Assembly (NCBI GenBank): GCA_000436735.1
Contig: FR887106.1
Location: 4,968-18,744 of the forward strand
DNA length: 13,777 bases
Reading direction: 5' to 3'
Origin: Firmicutes bacterium CAG:170
GTDB taxonomy: Bacteria > Bacillota > Clostridia > Oscillospirales > Oscillospiraceae
Shown: positions 1-6,551 of the stretch, one piece after another
Position numbering within the stretch: position 1 is the first letter of the stretch
How the letters are laid out: each line of letters starts with the position of its first letter
The notes under the pieces: model-generated
Told to the model about the DNA's origin: nothing
Seen by the model: only the letters and a program-made list of their open reading frames with translations
Databases searched by the model: none
Program-made: the position numbers and the translations under genes

Positions 1-1
1 G

Positions 2-382
2 CCTCCGGCGGACGCCTCCGCCGTCATTGAGACGGCGCGTGCGCTGCTTGCGCAGCTGACTGACGGCCTGACCGGCAGCGCAAGACTCTATCTGACGGAG
101 CTTGCGGAGACGGAGGAGGAGACGGTCTGTACCTTCGATTATGTGCTCGACGGCGTGCCGGTCATGCAGAAAAACGGCGCGCATGCAGCGGTCGCGCGTT
201 TTACCGGCGGCGCGCTCACGGAGCTGGAGCTGCTCCTGCGGAGCTACACGCCCGGTACGCAGCCGATCTCCCTGATGCCCGCGGCGCAGGCCGCGGCGAT
301 CGTCCCGGAGGGAAGCTGGCTGCGGATACTCTATGATGATCCAGGCGGCGGACAGCTGAACGCCGGTTGGAAAAAATCCTGA
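2..382 (+). CDS. C-terminal part of a YycH/YycI-like protein (5' end outside window)
   Basis: The reading frame is open from the window edge and ends in TGA at 380-382, giving 126 residues of the C-terminus; the start lies upstream. I see no enzyme motif. The segment alternates short beta-like stretches, for example FDYVLDGVPV followed by ARFTGGALTELELLLRSY. This resembles the repeated beta-rich domains of YycH and YycI, the extracytoplasmic regulators of the WalK sensor kinase. The next gene starts 55 nt downstream, has one N-terminal membrane segment and a similar sequence style, so the two look like an operon. By comparison with other Firmicutes, walR and walK may lie just upstream, but that is outside the window. 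The family call is tentative: what is seen is only a beta-rich C-terminus next to a membrane-anchored partner. Confidence 0.5.
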   Translation, partial: PPADASAVIETARALLAQLTDGLTGSARLYLTELAETEEETVCTFDYVLDGVPVMQKNGAHAAVARFTGGALTELELLLRSYTPGTQPISLMPAAQAAAIVPEGSWLRILYDDPGGGQLNAGWKKS

Positions 383-437
383 GCAGACAGTGCGCGGCTT
401 TTGCGGCGCGGAGGCTTAACGGAAGGGAGGCGGAGCT

Positions 438-1289
438 ATGCCGGTATCCAAAATCAAAAATCTGATCCTGCTGATCCTTGGAATGAGCGTGGCCTGCCTG
501 CTGCTTCTGGTGGTTCCGACGCGGCTCCATCAGGCGCAGTCGGAGCAGGAGCTTCACGCACAGCTGGAGGCGCTCTACGCCTCCTACGACATTGAGCTTG
601 ACCGGAGCATCCTTCCGAACAGCATCCGCCTGTATGCCGTCGAGCTAGGCGGCCAGAGCGCCGACAGCGCCGCCGCCGCGCAGGCGCTGCTGGGAGAAAA
701 TGCGGTCCTTCAATCGGATTCCACGCATTTTACGAGCACCTACCGGTCGGAAAACGGCAGCTGCACCTTCCGCTCCGACGGCGGCTTCTCCGCCGCGCTG
801 GAGACGGGAACGCCGACCGCCGATATTGCGGCCGCATCCGAAAAGCTGCTGAAGAGCATGGGCTTTGAGACGCGCGGCGTTTCTGAGCCGGAGCGGCAGA
901 GTGCGGGCGTCTACAGTGTGCGCGCCGCTCAAACCATTCTCGGCGTGCCGGTGCTCTCCGAGGGGCTTCGCCTGCGCTACACCAACAGCACGCTGGACGA
1001 GATCGACGGCTATTTCTACACCGGCGCTTCGCAGATCACCCGCATCAGCGAGGACGCCTGCATCTCTTGCGCCGATGCGCTGACGGCCTTCCTGTCCAGA
1101 CGCGACGCGCTGGGCTGGGTCGGCAGTAAGATCCTCCGTGTGCAGCAGGCCTACCGGCACACGGAATCCGCTTCGGCCAGTATGCGCCTTTCGCCCGCGT
1201 GGATCCTCGTGACGGACACGGGAAGCTTCTGCGTGAACGGCCTGAGCCGCGAGGTGACGGCATGGGAGGGCATTCTGCCGTCCGAATAG
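438..1289 (+). CDS. Membrane-anchored YycI-like regulatory protein
   Basis: 283 residues. The ATG at 438 is preceded by GGGAGG at 424-429 with good spacing. Residues about 7-27 form one hydrophobic membrane segment after a short positive N-terminus. The rest (28-283) is a soluble domain predicted to lie outside the membrane, with beta-rich stretches such as GVPVLSEGLRLRYTNSTLDE. No catalytic motif is visible. This single-pass layout with an external beta-rich domain matches YycI, which with YycH restrains the WalK kinase that controls peptidoglycan turnover. The tandem arrangement with the preceding partial gene and the following murA fits a cell-envelope role. An alternative is an unrelated anchored protein of unknown function. 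The operon probably ends here, because murA has its own promoter. Confidence 0.5.
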   Translation: MPVSKIKNLILLILGMSVACLLLLVVPTRLHQAQSEQELHAQLEALYASYDIELDRSILPNSIRLYAVELGGQSADSAAAAQALLGENAVLQSDSTHFTSTYRSENGSCTFRSDGGFSAALETGTPTADIAAASEKLLKSMGFETRGVSEPERQSAGVYSVRAAQTILGVPVLSEGLRLRYTNSTLDEIDGYFYTGASQITRISEDACISCADALTAFLSRRDALGWVGSKILRVQQAYRHTESASASMRLSPAWILVTDTGSFCVNGLSREVTAWEGILPSE

Positions 1290-1301
1290 GAAAAATCTTA
1301 A

Positions 1302-1319
1302 GAAAATCTAAAGATTTTC
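1302..1319 (+). terminator. Weak AT-rich hairpin after the YycI-like gene
   Basis: GAAAATC (1302-1308) and GATTTTC (1313-1319) pair around a TAAA loop 12 nt after the stop codon. A competing pairing, AAATCTT with AAGATTT (1293-1299 with 1311-1317), is also possible. The stem is AT-rich and there is no clean U-run, so termination here would be inefficient. Confidence 0.3.
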
Positions 1320-1341
1320 GTTTCTGATTTGTCATTTTTCC

Positions 1342-1370
1342 TTTACAATCCACGCGGGATATGCTATGAT
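1342..1370 (+). promoter_or_regulatory. Sigma-A promoter of murA
   Basis: A -35 box TTTACA (1342-1347) and a -10 box TATGAT (1365-1370) are separated by exactly 17 nt. TG at 1362-1363 gives an extended -10 (TGC-TATGAT). Transcription is expected to begin near 1377, leaving a leader of about 137 nt before the murA start codon. Confidence 0.7.
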
Positions 1371-1377
1371 TATGATA

Positions 1378-1513
1378 ACCCGCAGCAGGGCAGCGGGTCA
1401 ATGGCCCTGCGCATGACGGCCGCCGGATCCTTCCGGCGTTTTCCATGTCATGATTTAACTCGGTTATTCCCTGACAAAAGCGCAAATACTCTTCCCATAA
1501 AGAGGGTTTTAAT
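1378..1513 (+). promoter_or_regulatory. Structured murA 5' leader: possible pseudoknot, terminator-like hairpin, RBS hairpin
   Basis: Stem 1 pairs ACCCGC (1378-1383) with GCGGGT (1393-1398). Bases in its loop, GCAGGGC (1385-1391), are fully complementary to GCCCTGC (1404-1410). The two stems interleave and can coexist as an H-type pseudoknot with connecting loops of 1, 1 and 5 nt, starting within 1-2 nt of the expected transcript 5' end. Then CGCCGGA (1421-1427) pairs with TCCGGCG (1432-1438) and is followed by TTTT, a terminator-like hairpin. It can also sit inside an outer stem, CATGAC (1412-1417) with GTCATG (1447-1452). Finally CTCTT (1489-1493) pairs with AAGAG (1500-1504) and covers part of the Shine-Dalgarno AGAGGG (1501-1506). 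I do not recognise a named riboswitch class. Base pairing is read directly from the sequence; regulation is inferred. Confidence 0.5.
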
Positions 1514-2835
1514 TTGATTCAATATCACGTTCAGGGCGGTACGCGGCTCAGCGGCACCGTGTCCATTTCCGGCGCGAAGAACGCGGCGGTTGCAATTCTC
1601 CCGGCGGCACTGCTCGTCAACGGCACCTGCCGGATCGAAAACGTTCCCGATATTTCCGATGTCCGTCTGCTGCTCGAAATTCTGAGCGACATGGGCGCCA
1701 ATATCCGGCGCCTTTCCCGCAACGCGGTGGAGATCGACTGCCGCCATGCGCGCAACGCCACGGCTCCGATCGAGCTGGTGCGGCGCATCCGTGCGTCCTA
1801 TTATCTCATCGGCGTGCAGCTTGGCCGCTTCGGCCATGCGCATGTGGCGATGCCAGGCGGCTGCAACTTCGGCGTCCGTCCCATCGACCAGCACATCAAG
1901 GGCTTCGAGGCCATGGGCGCGACGGTCGAGCAGAACGGCGGCTACGTCTGCGCGGACGCTCCGGAGGGCGGCCTTCAGGGCGGGCATGTCTATCTGGACA
2001 TCGTCTCCGTCGGCGCGACGATGAACATTTTGCTGGCGGCGGTGCTCTCCAACGGCATGACCATCATTGAAAACTGCGCCAAGGAGCCGCATATCGTCGA
2101 TTTGGCCAACTTCCTCAACGCCATGGGCGCGCGCATTTCCGGCGCGGGCACCGACGTCATCAAGGTGCGCGGCGTCAAGGTCCTGCGCGGCGGCTCGTAT
2201 TCGATCATTCCCGACCAGATCGAGGCCGGGACCTATATGGCGGCGGCGGCTGCCTGCGGCGGCAACCCCCCTGTGGCCCCCCCCCTTCCCCCCCCGTCGT
2301 TGTGGCCAACGTCATTCCCAAGCATCTCGACTGCATCACCGCGAAGCTGCGTGAAATGGGCGCGCGTGTGACGGAGTATGACGACGCTATCCGCGTTGAG
2401 TGCGACCGGCGGCTGCGCCGGGCCAATGTCAAAACTATGCCGTATCCCGGCTTCCCGACCGATATGCAGCCGCAGATCGCGGTCTGCATGGCGCTGGCCG
2501 AGGGGACGAGCCTTGTGACGGAGGGCATCTATGACAACCGTTTCCGCTACACCGGTGAGCTGAACCGCATGGGCGCAAGCATCCAGGTCGAGGGCAAGAC
2601 CGCCGTCATCGACGGTGTCCGCCAGCTCCACGGCTGTGAGGTGCGCGCGTGCGATCTGCGCGCGGGCGCGGCAATGGTGATCGCGGCGATGGCTGCGGAC
2701 GGAAGGACCCGCATCGAGGACGCGCACTATATTGAGCGCGGCTATGAGGACATCGTCGGCAAGCTGACGGCGCTTGGCGCGCGTATCCGCCGCGTCGAGA
2801 CCTTCGAGGCGGCTCCGAGCGAGAACGCAGGCTGA
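1514..2835 (+). CDS. murA: UDP-N-acetylglucosamine 1-carboxyvinyltransferase (MurA), frame broken by a 29-nt insert
   Basis: MurA transfers enolpyruvate from PEP to UDP-GlcNAc, the first committed step of peptidoglycan synthesis in the cytoplasm, and is the fosfomycin target. The start is TTG at 1514, 7 nt after AGAGGG (1501-1506). The N-terminus carries the family SGAKNA motif (Lys22, Asn23) and GGC with the catalytic cysteine at 117. The C-terminus contains RGYEDIVGKLTALGA, typical of the family. The frame runs to codon 251 (Asn, ending at 2266), is then disrupted, and resumes in another frame at 2296. Removing 2267-2295 joins GGN to VVVANVIPKHLDC and gives an uninterrupted 430-residue protein, a normal MurA length. 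The insert looks like a sequence error (see the repeat at 2267-2324), so the gene is probably intact in the organism. If the insert is real, the product would be a truncated 285-residue protein. Confidence 0.93.
2267..2324 (+). repeat. 29-nt tandem copy with C substitutions inside murA
   Basis: Positions 2267-2295 align base for base, without gaps, to 2296-2324. Sixteen positions match and thirteen differ, and at every difference the upstream copy has C. All seven non-C bases of the upstream copy (TGTGG at 2272-2276, TT at 2286-2287) equal the base 29 nt downstream. This pattern is best explained by a low-quality read end, with uncertain bases called as C, being joined beside the correct copy. 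Confidence 0.85.
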
Positions 2836-2847
2836 TTATGAGTCTAT

Positions 2848-2881
2848 AGGAGGCTTCACGGAAACGTGGGGCCTCCTTTTT
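2848..2881 (+). terminator. Intrinsic terminator of murA
   Basis: A 13-bp stem (2848-2860 with 2865-2877, including two G-T pairs) closes on a GAAA tetraloop and is followed by a T-run to 2881. It begins 13 nt after the murA stop codon. Confidence 0.9.
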
Positions 2882-2972
2882 CGTAGTATACCCGAAAAAC
2901 CGGAAATATACCGCGTGATTTCCGATTCTTGGGACATGTGCGGCCTTTTCCAGCGCGAAACGGAAAAAGCGG

Positions 2973-3001
2973 TTGACCATTGCGGGAAAATTCGCTATAT
3001 T
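2973..3001 (+). promoter_or_regulatory. Sigma-A promoter of the MATE gene
   Basis: TTGACC (2973-2978) and TATATT (2996-3001) are spaced by 17 nt. Transcription should start near 3008, about 66 nt before the start codon. The stretch 2882-2972 upstream of it holds nothing I can identify. Confidence 0.7.
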
Positions 3002-3014
3002 ATTGTATCGTATT

Positions 3015-3045
3015 CGGCCGTCCGGCAGACGGACGCGCCGTTTTT
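3015..3045 (+). terminator. Possible attenuator hairpin in the MATE leader
   Basis: CGTCCG (3019-3024) pairs with CGGACG (3030-3035) around a GCAGA loop. The stem extends past a bulged C3036 through CGGC (3015-3018) with GCCG (3037-3040), and TTTTT follows at 3041-3045. It lies between the promoter and the RBS, so it could terminate transcripts before the exporter gene. I found no clear competing antiterminator or leader peptide. Confidence 0.42.
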
Positions 3046-3073
3046 GCAGACTTTTCCGGAAGAGAGGACTGTT

Positions 3074-4414
3074 ATGGAGCAAAATCTGACCAATGGCAGC
3101 GTGATGAAGCACATCCTGCGCTTTTCGCTTCCGTATCTTCTGGCCTATTTTTTGCAGACTCTCTATGGAATGGCAGACCTGTTCATCATCGGGCAGTTCG
3201 AGGGCGTTGCGGGAACGACGGCGGTCGCCGTCGGCTCACAGGTCATGCATCTGGTGACGGTCATGCTGGTCGGCCTCGCCATGGGCTCCACCGTCCTGAT
3301 CGGACGGGCCGTCGGCGCGGGCGACCGGAAGCGGGCGGCGGCCGGGATCGGCAACACCGTTACGCTGTTTATGTCGATCTCTCTGGTAATGACTGCGGTG
3401 CTCCTGCTGTTTCTGGACCTTATCGTTACCGTGATATCCACGCCGGAGGAGGCCGTGGCCGGTATGAAAGCCTATTTGACGATCTGCTTCATCGGCATTC
3501 CCTTCATCACGGCGTATAACATCCTCAGCTCGATCTTCCGGGGACTTGGCGACTCGAAAAGCCCGATGTGCTTCATCGCGGTCGCCTGCGCGGCGAACAT
3601 CGCGCTGGATTATCTGTTCATGGGCGCGATGCATCTCGGACCCTCCGGCGCGGCGCTCGGCACGACGCTTTCACAGGCAATCAGCGTGGTCGTTTCGCTG
3701 ATCGTTATTCTGCGGCGGAAAAACGGCATCCGGCTGCAAAAGCAGGACCTCCGGCCGCAGCGCAGCGTTATGGGTGAGCTGCTCCGGGTCGGTCTGCCGA
3801 TCACATTTCAGGATCTCTTCGTCCAGATCTCATTCATGTTTATCACCGCCATTGCAAACCGGCGCGGTCTGACCGACGCGGCGGCCGTCGGCATTGTGGA
3901 AAAATTCATCGGCTTTGTGTTTCTGGTGCCGTCGTCCATGCAGTCCACCGTCTCGGCGATCGGTGCGCAGAACATCGGCGCGGGAAAGCCGGAGCGCGCT
4001 GTCCGGACCATGTGGTATGCCAGCGCACTCTGTGCGGGCTTCGGACTGGTGGTCGCCGTTTCCGCGCAGTTTATCGCGGAGCCGATCGTCGGGATCTTCA
4101 CGGATGATACCGCTGTCATGCACGCGGGCGGACAGTATCTGCGCGGCTATGTGATCGACTGCCTGCTGGCGGGAATTCACTTCTGCTTCAGCGGCTATTT
4201 CTGCGCCATCGGCAAGTCCGGCATTTCTTTCCTGCACAATATGATCTCCATTCTTTTGGCGCGCGTTCCCGGCGCGTATCTGGCCTCGCTGTATTTTCCG
4301 GATACGCTGTTGCCGATGGGCCTTGCCACGGCGGTAGGCTCCTTCGTGTCCGTTGTCGTCTGCCTGACGGCCTACTGCGTTCTCATGCACAGAAAAAAGC
4401 CCGCGCGAGCGTGA
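3074..4414 (+). CDS. MATE family multidrug efflux transporter
   Basis: 446 residues. The ATG at 3074 follows GGAAGAGAGG (about 3058-3067) with normal spacing. The protein is hydrophobic almost throughout, with about 12 membrane segments in two halves, each starting with a LPxxL-type helix: ILRFSLPYLLAYFLQTLYG near residues 14-32, and LLRVGLPITFQDLFVQISF starting the second half. MATE proteins export cationic drugs and toxic metabolites in exchange for Na+ or H+. The length is typical for the family. The gene has its own promoter and a strong terminator, so it is probably transcribed alone. A hairpin in the leader may make expression conditional. The substrate cannot be read from the sequence. 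The family call is firm. Confidence 0.93.
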   Translation: MEQNLTNGSVMKHILRFSLPYLLAYFLQTLYGMADLFIIGQFEGVAGTTAVAVGSQVMHLVTVMLVGLAMGSTVLIGRAVGAGDRKRAAAGIGNTVTLFMSISLVMTAVLLLFLDLIVTVISTPEEAVAGMKAYLTICFIGIPFITAYNILSSIFRGLGDSKSPMCFIAVACAANIALDYLFMGAMHLGPSGAALGTTLSQAISVVVSLIVILRRKNGIRLQKQDLRPQRSVMGELLRVGLPITFQDLFVQISFMFITAIANRRGLTDAAAVGIVEKFIGFVFLVPSSMQSTVSAIGAQNIGAGKPERAVRTMWYASALCAGFGLVVAVSAQFIAEPIVGIFTDDTAVMHAGGQYLRGYVIDCLLAGIHFCFSGYFCAIGKSGISFLHNMISILLARVPGAYLASLYFPDTLLPMGLATAVGSFVSVVVCLTAYCVLMHRKKPARA

Positions 4415-4431
4415 GTCTTTCCACCGAAAAG

Positions 4432-4471
4432 AAGCACCCTCCGTATGAAATGCCATACGGAGGGTGCTTTT
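4432..4471. terminator. Terminator after the MATE gene, probably bidirectional
   Basis: A 16-bp perfect stem (4432-4447 with 4454-4469) with a 6-nt loop carries a T-run on its right and an A-run on its left, so it can stop transcription from either strand. It sits between the convergent MATE and exonuclease genes. The MITE-like element at 4483 now separates it from the exonuclease stop codon. Confidence 0.88.
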
Positions 4472-4482
4472 GGATATTCTAG

Positions 4483-4642
4483 GGAAGTTCTGATTAAATC
4501 AGCGGCTGTGGACGGCGAGAGATTTTTCGTCAAGACAAGGTTTGAAAAACGAGGGAATACTGTATGTATTTCTCGTTTTTCAAACCGCAGGATTGGCGGA
4601 AAAGATCCGTCGTCCGCGGTCGGGGATTTATTCAGAGGTTCC
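4483..4642. mobile_element. 160-bp MITE-like inverted-repeat element with CTAG target duplication
   Basis: The two halves are imperfect reverse complements over the full 160 bp, centred at 4562/4563. The left end GGAAGTTCTGATTAAATC and the complement of the right end, GGAACCTCTGAATAAATC, match at 15 of 18 positions. The inner arms (4539-4553 and 4572-4586) match perfectly over 15 bp. CTAG flanks both sides (4479-4482 and 4643-4646). GGAA-type ends with a CTAG (YTAR) duplication are what IS5-family transposases produce, so this is probably a non-autonomous derivative moved in trans. No coding sequence inside it is convincing. As RNA it would form one long hairpin. Confidence 0.75.
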
Positions 4643-5611
4643 CTAGGATTCCTGCCAGGCTGCGGCAGAACGGCACCGGTGCCGGTGCGGCCTGCGCGGC
4701 AGAGCGGCCTGTGCCGCGTAGCTCTTTGCCGCGTCGGAGTCCGGGGCATAGACCAGCCGGTTTGCGCGCAGCGTACCATCCGTCTCGGCCACGAGCCGGA
4801 CGCGCACCAGATACGCGCCGTGCTCCGGACACACGGCCATGGTCATATACCGCCGGCCGGGCTGGCTCAGCCAGCGGCCCGCGTGCATCTGCCCGCCGCA
4901 TTGCGGGCAGGCGTTTTCGTGTGTGCTCATGGCAGCCAGCGCCTGCGTTTTGTCGGCGTAGCCATGGTAGACCTGACGCGCGAGACAGCCGGGAAGCTCC
5001 GCGCCGTGGAAGCCGTTTTCATGCTCCTTTGCCGCCTGCCCGTAGGCTTTGATCCCTTCGGCGAGGCGGAGGCGGCTGCAAATCAGCGCCGTGTGGTAGG
5101 CGTCGCCAAGCGCGTCGTGCGCCGGGCGGCTCGGCTCGATGCCCATCAGCTCCAGTGCTGTTTTCAGGGCGCGCTGCGACGTTGCGCCGTCGGTCTGTGC
5201 GTTGAAGATCAGCTGCGCGTTGTACCAGCGGCTTGCCCAGCTGTCGTCCATGCCGTAGAGCGCCAGATTTTCCTTCAGGATCGTGATGTCGTCGAAGCCC
5301 CACGTCAGGAAAATGCTCTCTCCGCCGCACCATGCGCGAAAGCGCGCCATCGCCTCCGGGAACGGAACGCCGGATTCGCGCAGCACCGCATCCTTGATGC
5401 CGGTCAGGCTGCTGACCTTCCGATTCATCTTTTTGAAATACTTGGGCTGGATGAGGATCTGGAATTCATCCGCCACCGTCCGGTTTTCCAGCAGGCGCAC
5501 CGCCCCGATCTGCACGATCTCGCCGCGCATGGGCGAGGGCAGCGGCTTTTTCGCCGTATGAGAGCCGGGCCACGGCTGATTCCATTCCATATCCAGAACT
5601 ATATACTGCAT
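4643..5611 (-). CDS. DEDDh 3'-5' exonuclease with C-terminal zinc ribbon
   Basis: 322 residues on the minus strand. I chose the ATG at 5609-5611 because AAGGAG lies 8 nt upstream and the family pattern starts at once with YIVLDMEWN; the longer start adds ten residues with no such support. Acidic residues of the DnaQ-like fold are visible: Asp7 and Glu9 (DME), Asp107/108 in WGFDD, and His165 with Asp170 in HDALGD, the DEDDh signature. Such enzymes remove 3' nucleotides from DNA or RNA; KapD is one relative. Residues 235-264 form a Cys-x2-Cys...Cys-x2-His cluster that could bind zinc and nucleic acid. The last 25 residues are Arg/Ala-rich and look poorly conserved. The TAG stop is part of the CTAG target of the MITE-like element. 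Substrate unknown. Confidence 0.88.
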   Translation of the reverse strand: MQYIVLDMEWNQPWPGSHTAKKPLPSPMRGEIVQIGAVRLLENRTVADEFQILIQPKYFKKMNRKVSSLTGIKDAVLRESGVPFPEAMARFRAWCGGESIFLTWGFDDITILKENLALYGMDDSWASRWYNAQLIFNAQTDGATSQRALKTALELMGIEPSRPAHDALGDAYHTALICSRLRLAEGIKAYGQAAKEHENGFHGAELPGCLARQVYHGYADKTQALAAMSTHENACPQCGGQMHAGRWLSQPGRRYMTMAVCPEHGAYLVRVRLVAETDGTLRANRLVYAPDSDAAKSYAAQAALPRRPHRHRCRSAAAWQES

Positions 5612-5639
5612 TGTTATGCTCCTTCGTTTTCTCCAAACC

Positions 5640-5668
5640 ATTCTAACACGATTCCGGGCCTGTGTAAA
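5640..5668 (-). promoter_or_regulatory. Sigma-A promoter of the exonuclease gene
   Basis: Read on the minus strand, TTTACA (5663-5668) and TAGAAT (5640-5645) are separated by 17 nt. The -10 box lies about 29 nt upstream of the chosen start codon. Confidence 0.65.
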
Positions 5669-5749
5669 CTCCCCACAGCATTCCTTTTCCTGCGCACCGC
5701 TTCCATGGCTCCGGCATAGAATAAGAAAAACATGGAAGGCGGTATTTTT

Positions 5750-6490
5750 ATGCCCTTTTTGTTTCTCAGCCCCTCGACGCAGGACTTCAACCCCTATGTC
5801 ACGACCGGAAACGAGCAGTACTGGATGAATCAGCTGGCCGACCGGATGGAGCCGTATCTATTTGCAAGCGGGCTGAACGTCACGCGCAACGACCCGAACG
5901 GAAGCGCGGCGCAGTCTATCCGCGCCTCCAACGCCGGTACATACGACTTCCATCTGGCGCTGCACTCCAACGCCTCGCCGGAGGCGCTGGCGGGCCGTCA
6001 GCGCGGCGTGGATATCTACTATTTCCCGGCAAGCGAAGAAGGACTGCGGATGGCGAACATCCTCGTGGACAATCTCAAGCCGATCTATCCACTCCCGGAG
6101 CGGGTTCGGGCGCTGCCGACCGTATTGATCGGCGAGGTGCGCCGGACAAAAGCGCCGTCGGTGCTGGCAGAGCTTGGCTATCACGACAATGTGGAGGACG
6201 CGGACTGGCTGACCGGAAATCTGGAGGAGATCGCTGCCGCGCTCAGCGAGGGCGTTACGGAGTATTTCGGCCTGCCGTTCCTGACGCCGTCGGAGCCGCG
6301 GACAGGGATCGTCACATTAAGCTCCGGCACGCTCAATCTGCGCAGTCTGCCTACGACGGATGCCGCCGTGCTGGCGCAGCTGCCGAACGGCGCGACGGTC
6401 ACGATCCTCGGGCAGTTCGACGAGTGGTACACGGTGGAATACGACGGCCTGCACGGATTTGCAAGCAGCCGGTATATTACCGTTTTATAG
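5750..6490 (+). CDS. N-acetylmuramoyl-L-alanine amidase-like protein with SH3b domain
   Basis: 246 residues. The ATG at 5750 is chosen over 5732 because GGAAGGCGG (5734-5742) precedes it by 7 nt. Residues 1-175 resemble Amidase_3 zinc hydrolases, which cut the bond between MurNAc and the stem peptide. Glu22 (GNEQYWMN), His72 (ALHSNA) and Glu141 (LAELGYHDN) match family ligand and catalytic positions. The usual N-terminal DPGHGG, which supplies the first zinc histidine, is replaced by SPSTQDFNPY. Residues about 184-246 form a bacterial SH3 domain (TLNLRSLPT ... DEWYTVEY), which usually binds cell wall. There is no signal peptide, so the site of action is unclear; release by lysis or a role inside sporulating cells are possibilities. 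TAGAAT at 5717-5722 may be a -10 box, without a clear -35. Confidence 0.82.
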   Translation: MPFLFLSPSTQDFNPYVTTGNEQYWMNQLADRMEPYLFASGLNVTRNDPNGSAAQSIRASNAGTYDFHLALHSNASPEALAGRQRGVDIYYFPASEEGLRMANILVDNLKPIYPLPERVRALPTVLIGEVRRTKAPSVLAELGYHDNVEDADWLTGNLEEIAAALSEGVTEYFGLPFLTPSEPRTGIVTLSSGTLNLRSLPTTDAAVLAQLPNGATVTILGQFDEWYTVEYDGLHGFASSRYITVL

Positions 6491-6501
6491 GCCGCAGACG
6501 C

Positions 6502-6533
6502 TTGACAGCTTCTGTATAATAAAAGAGAGTCAA
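6502..6533 (+). promoter_or_regulatory. Promoter and possible operator region of the zinc operon
   Basis: A perfect TATAAT lies at 6515-6520. TTGACA at 6502-6507 is only 7 nt upstream, too close to serve as its -35, and no other -35 is clear. ACAG-CTT-CTGT (6505-6515) abuts the -10, and TTGAC (6502-6506) has an inverted partner GTCAA (6529-6533). This arrangement suits repression or activation at the -10, but I do not see a standard Zur box. Confidence 0.4.
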
Positions 6534-6551
6534 AATAAAGGAGCACCTTTC

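Noticed and set aside
2267..2371. Programmed frameshift in murA
   Set aside because: The insert is a C-substituted copy of the next 29 nt and breaks a conserved stretch; a +1/-1 slip would not restore the family sequence.
2774..3073. N-terminal extension of the MATE gene back into murA
   Set aside because: It would cross the murA terminator and the MATE promoter; the ATG at 3074 has a good RBS and family-typical N-terminus.
4445..5719. 424-codon plus-strand frame across the MITE-like element and exonuclease
   Set aside because: It spans a terminator and an inverted repeat and lies antisense to a well-supported DEDDh exonuclease.
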